From NCBI GenBank assembly GCA_005885555.1, contig VAWN01000078.1, positions 1 to 33,910 on the forward strand: a stretch of DNA of 33,910 nt, read 5' to 3'. Under the pieces are notes generated by a model. That model worked only from the letters and a program-made list of their open reading frames with translations. It did no database searches and was not told where the DNA came from. A program made the translations under genes and the position numbers. The DNA comes from Actinomycetota bacterium (GTDB taxonomy: Bacteria > Actinomycetota > Actinomycetes > Mycobacteriales > Micromonosporaceae). Below are positions 31,268 through 33,910 of the stretch, one piece after another (positions within the stretch are counted from its first letter, which is position 1; every line of letters begins with the position of its first letter).

Positions 31268-31347
31268 GCCGGATCCTCGCTGCGCCGCGGTCCGGCCTGC
31301 GGCACGACGGTGTTGGGCCAGCCGATTCCCGCGCTTCGCTCGGTCAT
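31264..31347 (-). CDS. 27-residue leader ORF 1, coupled at both ends
   Basis: ATG 31347 overlaps the stop of the upstream SGNH gene and the TGA (31266-31264) overlaps the start of the downstream one. The peptide begins MTERSAGIGWPN and ends VPQAGPRRSEDPA. It matches leader ORF 2 at 16 of 27 residues and has exactly the same length. The shared 3' part also supplies the Shine-Dalgarno GAGGA, 6 nt before the SGNH ATG, inside a GCCGGA/TCCGGC dyad. It may be a translated regulatory leader or a dispersed DNA repeat that happens to be open. Confidence 0.5.
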   Translation of the reverse strand: MTERSAGIGWPNTVVPQAGPRRSEDPA

Positions 31348-32354
31348 GTCATCACCCCACCCTGCACGCCCGACGGGTCGACCGGGTCCCGCGGCCGCTC
31401 GACCCTGGCCCGCAACCGGTGCCGCAGGTCGGCCCAGCGGCCCGCCGGTCCACGTTCCTGGCCGCCGACCTCGGCGCCGCTGACCTCGGTGCCGGCCTCG
31501 TCGACGGCCTCGATCGCCGCCTGTGCCAACGAACGTACCCCGTCGCCGGGCGCCGGAACCGGTTCGGTGCCGATCGGGCCGCCCGCGGCCGCCACCAGCG
31601 TGGGCAGCAGCGCGGTGGCGGCGGCCAGGTACCCGGTCGCCGACGGGTGGAACCGGTCGGCCGCGAACATCGTCTCCGGCGACGCGGCGAACTCGGGTCC
31701 GAGCAGGTCACCGAGGGACACCGTGGAGCCGCCGGCCTCGACGACCGCGACGGTCTGGGCGGCGGCCATGTCCCGGCTCCACTGCCGGCACAGCCAGCGC
31801 AGCGGCGGCTGGATCGGCCGGATGGTACCCAGGTCGGGGCAGGTACCCACGACGACCTGCGCGCCGGTCCCGCGCAGCAGCCGTACCGTGTCGGCCAGGT
31901 GACCCACCGCGACCGCGACCCGTACCCGGTGTGTCACGTCGTTGCCGCCGACGAGGACCACCGCCAGGTCGGGCCGCCAGTCCAGGGCCAGCTCGCGCTG
32001 CGGTACCAGGCCGGACGAGGTGGCACCGACGACCGCGAAGCTGCGCAGGATCACCGGCCGGCGCAGCTGCTCGGCGAGCCCCGACGCCAGTACCGCGCCG
32101 GGCGTCTCCCGGGGCAGGGCCACGCCGAACCCGGCGGCCGAGGAGTCGCCCAGCATCGCCAGCCGGATCGGCTCCCCCGGGTACTCGGTGCCGTACCGGC
32201 CGTCACAGCGCGGCGGCGGCGCCTCGGCCAGCGGTATCGTGCGCCGGGCCAGGCGCGCCTGGCCGAGCAGCAGGACGGCGGCGAGCAGTCCGGCCGCGCC
32301 GACACCACCGCCGCCGTAAACGGCGGCGGAAGCGACACGTCTCGCCCGGCTCAT
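31344..32354 (-). CDS. SGNH/GDSL-family hydrolase with C-terminal extension
   Basis: A 336-residue SGNH hydrolase. The N-terminal segment VASAAVYGGGGVGAAGLLAAVLLL anchors or exports it. Block I is LAMLGDSSAAGFGV, block III is VLVGGNDVTHRV, and block V is DRFHPSATGYLAAATALL. The central VVVGTCPDLGTIRPIQPPLRWLC closely parallels its neighbour's VVVGTCPDLGAVRAFAPPLRQI, so the two are paralogues. About 90 extra C-terminal residues (after PIGTEPVPAPGDG) are charged and probably disordered. ATG 32354 overlaps the stop of leader ORF 2, and its own stop overlaps the start of leader ORF 1. Confidence 0.88.
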   Translation of the reverse strand: MSRARRVASAAVYGGGGVGAAGLLAAVLLLGQARLARRTIPLAEAPPPRCDGRYGTEYPGEPIRLAMLGDSSAAGFGVALPRETPGAVLASGLAEQLRRPVILRSFAVVGATSSGLVPQRELALDWRPDLAVVLVGGNDVTHRVRVAVAVGHLADTVRLLRGTGAQVVVGTCPDLGTIRPIQPPLRWLCRQWSRDMAAAQTVAVVEAGGSTVSLGDLLGPEFAASPETMFAADRFHPSATGYLAAATALLPTLVAAAGGPIGTEPVPAPGDGVRSLAQAAIEAVDEAGTEVSGAEVGGQERGPAGRWADLRHRLRARVERPRDPVDPSGVQGGVMT

Positions 32355-32434
32355 GCCGGATCCTCGCTGCGCTGCGGTCCGGCATGAGGCACGAGGGCGC
32401 TGAGCCGGCTGATTCGCTCGCTCCGCTCGCTCAT
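32351..32434 (-). CDS. 27-residue leader ORF 2
   Basis: ATG 32434 is preceded closely by GGAGGAG. The peptide begins MSERSERISRLS and ends VPHAGPQRSEDPA; its TGA overlaps the ATG of the SGNH gene. It is homologous to leader ORF 1: near the 3' end, 30 of 31 bases match. The SERSER stretch comes from GAGCGGAGCGAGCG, a repeat type I believe is dispersed in some actinomycete genomes, though I cannot check that here. A TATTTT box lies on the same strand at 32472-32467, a possible promoter of the SGNH operon. Confidence 0.55.
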   Translation of the reverse strand: MSERSERISRLSALVPHAGPQRSEDPA

Positions 32435-32478
32435 GCTCCTCCAGTCCGATCCTGGTGGGACCTTCAAAAATAGCTCGG

Positions 32479-32892
32479 TTATCCGAAGACGTCCGGACCC
32501 GCGCGGGTGATACCCATCCGCACGATCACCCGGCGTTCGCGGACCATCGCCGCGCGGTACCCGTCCCAGTCCGGATGCTCGCCGGAGATCCCCCGGTAGT
32601 ACTCCACCAGCGGTTCCATCGCCTCGGGCAGGCTGACCACGGTCACGGTACCGTCCAGTTGGACCCACCTCCCGCCGAAGAAACTGTCCGGAAACAGGCA
32701 CAGGTACGCCCGCGGGTCGCGGCGCAGGTTCCTGACCTTGTAGGCGGTCTCCCGGGTACTGATCACCACGTACCCGTCGGCGTCCAGCCCGGCCACCACC
32801 GGGCTCAGCTGCGGGGTACCGTCCGGACGCCAGGTCGCCAGCACCGCCCGGTGCTGGCGGCGGACCAGGTCACGTGCCTCGTCGAGATCCAT
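32479..32892 (-). CDS. PPOX-class F420-dependent oxidoreductase
   Basis: A 137-residue split-barrel flavin/deazaflavin-binding protein. Family-typical strands are HRAVLATWRPDGTPQLSPV, DGYVVISTRETAYKVRNLRRDPRAYLCL, and WVQLDGTVTVV, followed by the helix EPLVEYYRGISGEHPDW. Members reduce or bind cofactor F420, heme or flavins; the actinobacterial branch with RETAYKVRNLRRDP usually uses F420. The short length means a homodimer. ATG 32892 lacks a Shine-Dalgarno. AAGAAT 6 nt upstream gives leaderless spacing. It diverges from the DUF1232 gene. Confidence 0.87.
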   Translation of the reverse strand: MDLDEARDLVRRQHRAVLATWRPDGTPQLSPVVAGLDADGYVVISTRETAYKVRNLRRDPRAYLCLFPDSFFGGRWVQLDGTVTVVSLPEAMEPLVEYYRGISGEHPDWDGYRAAMVRERRVIVRMGITRAGPDVFG

Positions 32893-32928
32893 GGGTCAAT
32901 TCTTGCGCGGCTGGGCACTATAGAAGGC
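32893..32928. promoter_or_regulatory. 36-bp divergent promoter with two leaderless-type boxes
   Basis: Only 36 bp separate two divergent start codons. On the minus strand AAGAAT ends 6 nt before ATG 32892. On the plus strand CACTAT ends 7 nt before ATG 32929. Neither gene has a well-placed Shine-Dalgarno, so both messages probably start at or next to the start codon and the promoters must overlap. Confidence 0.4.
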
Positions 32929-33282
32929 ATGGCTCGACTGGGACGTAAGGCCGCGCTGGTTGCCTTGTGGAAAGCGCTGACGTCTGGGCGCCGGGGCGGT
33001 CCGCCGATCGGCGCGCGGCTGGCCGCGGTACCGAGGATGATCGGCGCGATCCTGACCGGCCGGTACGACGGCCGCGCGCGGCTGGCCGCCATGGCGCTCG
33101 CCAGCGTCTACATCGCGTCGCCGATCGACCTCATCCCCGACTTCCTGGTACCGGTCGGGCTCATCGACGACGGCGCGGTCGCCATCTGGCTGGCCGGTGC
33201 CATTCTGTCGGAGACCGAGCGCTTCCTGCTCTGGGAGCGCGAGCAGGCCCGGGTGATCCCCGGCCGGGTCCGGGCTCGCTGA
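32929..33282 (+). CDS. DUF1232 (YkvA-like) membrane protein
   Basis: A 117-residue protein. Its centre is the DUF1232 signature YIASPIDLIPDFLVPVGLIDDGAVAIWLAGAI, two short hydrophobic helices linked by the conserved SPIDLIPD and DD residues. A basic N-terminus (MARLGRKAALVALWKAL) precedes it. The family is widespread and its function unknown. The start is ATG 32929. A perfect 20-bp tandem duplication covers the last codons and the TGA. Confidence 0.87.
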   Translation: MARLGRKAALVALWKALTSGRRGGPPIGARLAAVPRMIGAILTGRYDGRARLAAMALASVYIASPIDLIPDFLVPVGLIDDGAVAIWLAGAILSETERFLLWEREQARVIPGRVRAR

Positions 33283-33302
33283 GCCGGGTCCGGGCTCGCT
33301 GA
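33263..33302 (+). repeat. 20-bp perfect tandem duplication over a stop codon
   Basis: GCCGGGTCCGGGCTCGCTGA is present twice in tandem (33263-33282, 33283-33302). The first copy ends with the TGA of the DUF1232 gene. Confidence 0.95.
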
Positions 33303-33335
33303 GCTGGTCGGAGCCGCTCCGGCGAGCTGCGCGGC

Positions 33336-33347
33336 TAGGCTGACCTT
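33336..33347 (+). promoter_or_regulatory. Leaderless-type -10 element of cbs
   Basis: TAGGCT (33336-33341) lies 6 nt before GTG 33348, with no Shine-Dalgarno between. Confidence 0.45.
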
Positions 33348-33910
33348 GTGCGCTACTACGACAACGTCGTCGAACTGATCGGCAACACCCCGCTGGTAAA
33401 CCCGGGCGGCAGCGTCAAGGACCGGATCGCCGTCCGGATGGTCGAGGAGGCCGAGAAGTCCGGGCAGCTCCAGGCGGGTGGCACGATCGTGGAGCCGACC
33501 TCGGGCAACACCGGGGTCGGGCTGGCCCTGGTGGCGCAGCTGCGCGGGTACCGCTGTGTGTTCGTCTGCCCGGACAAGGTCTCCGAGGACAAGCGCAACG
33601 TGCTGCGCGCCTACGGCGCGGAGGTGGTGGTCTGCCCGACCGCCGTGGCCCCCGAGGACCCGCGCTCCTACTACAGCGTCTCCGACCGGCTGGCCCGGGA
33701 GATCTCCGGCGCGTGGAAGCCGGACCAGTACGCCAACCCGAACAACCCGCTGTCGCACCACGAGTCGACCGGCCCGGAGATCTGGCAGCAGACCGAAGGC
33801 CGGATCACCCACTTCGTGGCCGGCGTCGGCACCGGCGGGACGATCTCCGGGGTGGGCCGGTTCCTGCGGCAGGTGTCATCCGGTGGAGTGAAGATCATCG
33901 GCGCCGACCC
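33348..33910 (+). CDS. cbs: Cystathionine beta-synthase, N-terminal part, with an internal in-frame deletion
   Basis: A PLP-dependent enzyme that makes cystathionine from homocysteine and serine; the gene runs off the right edge after 187 codons. The frame reads YYDNVVELIGNTPLV, then NPGGSVKDR with the PLP lysine at residue 24, EPTSGNTGVGLAL, CPDKVSEDKRNVL, PTAVAPEDPRSYYSVSDRL and GVGTGGTISGVGR. CPDKVSEDKRNVL and the SYYSVSDRL insertion distinguish it from cysteine synthase. Relatives have about 20 residues between NTPLV and NPGGS (in M. tuberculosis Cbs, as I recall, the lysine is K44); here they are missing in frame. This removes a conserved strand of the fold and probably inactivates the enzyme unless the gap is an assembly error. 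Confidence 0.9.
   Translation, partial: MRYYDNVVELIGNTPLVNPGGSVKDRIAVRMVEEAEKSGQLQAGGTIVEPTSGNTGVGLALVAQLRGYRCVFVCPDKVSEDKRNVLRAYGAEVVVCPTAVAPEDPRSYYSVSDRLAREISGAWKPDQYANPNNPLSHHESTGPEIWQQTEGRITHFVAGVGTGGTISGVGRFLRQVSSGGVKIIGAD

Noticed and set aside
33348-33910. Cysteine synthase (CysK) for the last gene
   Set aside because: CPDKVSEDKRNVL and the PTAVAPEDPRSYYSVSDRL insertion are features of cystathionine beta-synthase; CysK lacks them.

Overview
The window is GC-rich (I did not compute the exact value) and uses GTG and ATG starts. Many start codons overlap the preceding stop (ATGA or GTGA), and several genes look leaderless, with a TAnnnT box 6-7 nt before the start codon. It carries an F420-type oxidoreductase, a tRNA-Leu(UAA) of the bldA type, and the order mfd-mazG-eno-ftsB-like-DUF501-ppx known from Mycobacterium tuberculosis Rv1020-Rv1026. 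All this points to an actinomycete chromosome. The Micromonosporaceae are my guess from style only. The palindrome GGTACC occurs about 87 times by my manual count, several times more than base composition predicts.

Layout. 1-532 is the 3' end of mfd. 541-3546 is an accessory insert between mfd and the lipoprotein that normally follows it. It holds a broken methyltransferase, a 52-residue membrane/zinc-ribbon protein coupled to a 2-oxoglutarate dioxygenase (minus strand), and a NUDIX hydrolase with an XRE regulator (plus strand). 3589-6807 is the housekeeping run SurA-like lipoprotein, mazG, DUF885 peptidase. 7191-9753 is a secreted heme peroxidase fused to a cellulose-binding domain, a strong terminator, and a 36-codon secreted micro-peptide. 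9778-14541 holds a lipoprotein (minus), then eno, an FtsB-like protein, DUF501, an N-acetylglutamate synthase and ppx. 14519-15188 is a VapBC toxin-antitoxin pair (minus). 15258-17545 has a hypothetical gene and two tandem LppU-like membrane proteins. 17620-23312 is one long plus-strand operon: dienelactone hydrolase, family-5 uracil-DNA glycosylase, then a DUF4129 / membrane protein / MoxR / DUF58 / membrane protein module whose moxR is frameshifted. 23336-24664 is a type II NADH dehydrogenase-like gene. 24722-24802 is tRNA-Leu(UAA), followed after one nucleotide by a membrane helix-hairpin-helix protein. 25447-27368 is a divergent LysR / threonine dehydratase pair. 27382-29185 holds a Bax-inhibitor-like protein and two hypotheticals. 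29232-32434 (minus) is a coupled chain of leader ORF, SGNH hydrolase, leader ORF, SGNH hydrolase, thiolase. 32479-33910 has an F420 oxidoreductase, a DUF1232 protein and the start of cystathionine beta-synthase.

Most notable signals: (i) the tRNA for UUA codons sits one nucleotide upstream of a gene that itself contains a TTA codon, and two other genes here carry TTA, one as the last codon before the moxR start; (ii) two homologous 27-codon leader ORFs, each ATGA-coupled to an SGNH hydrolase; (iii) the GGTACC excess, which is lost in the accessory insert; (iv) short tandem duplications covering stop codons at four genes, one of which creates a six-codon ORF between vapB and vapC; (v) internal deletions in moxR and cbs.
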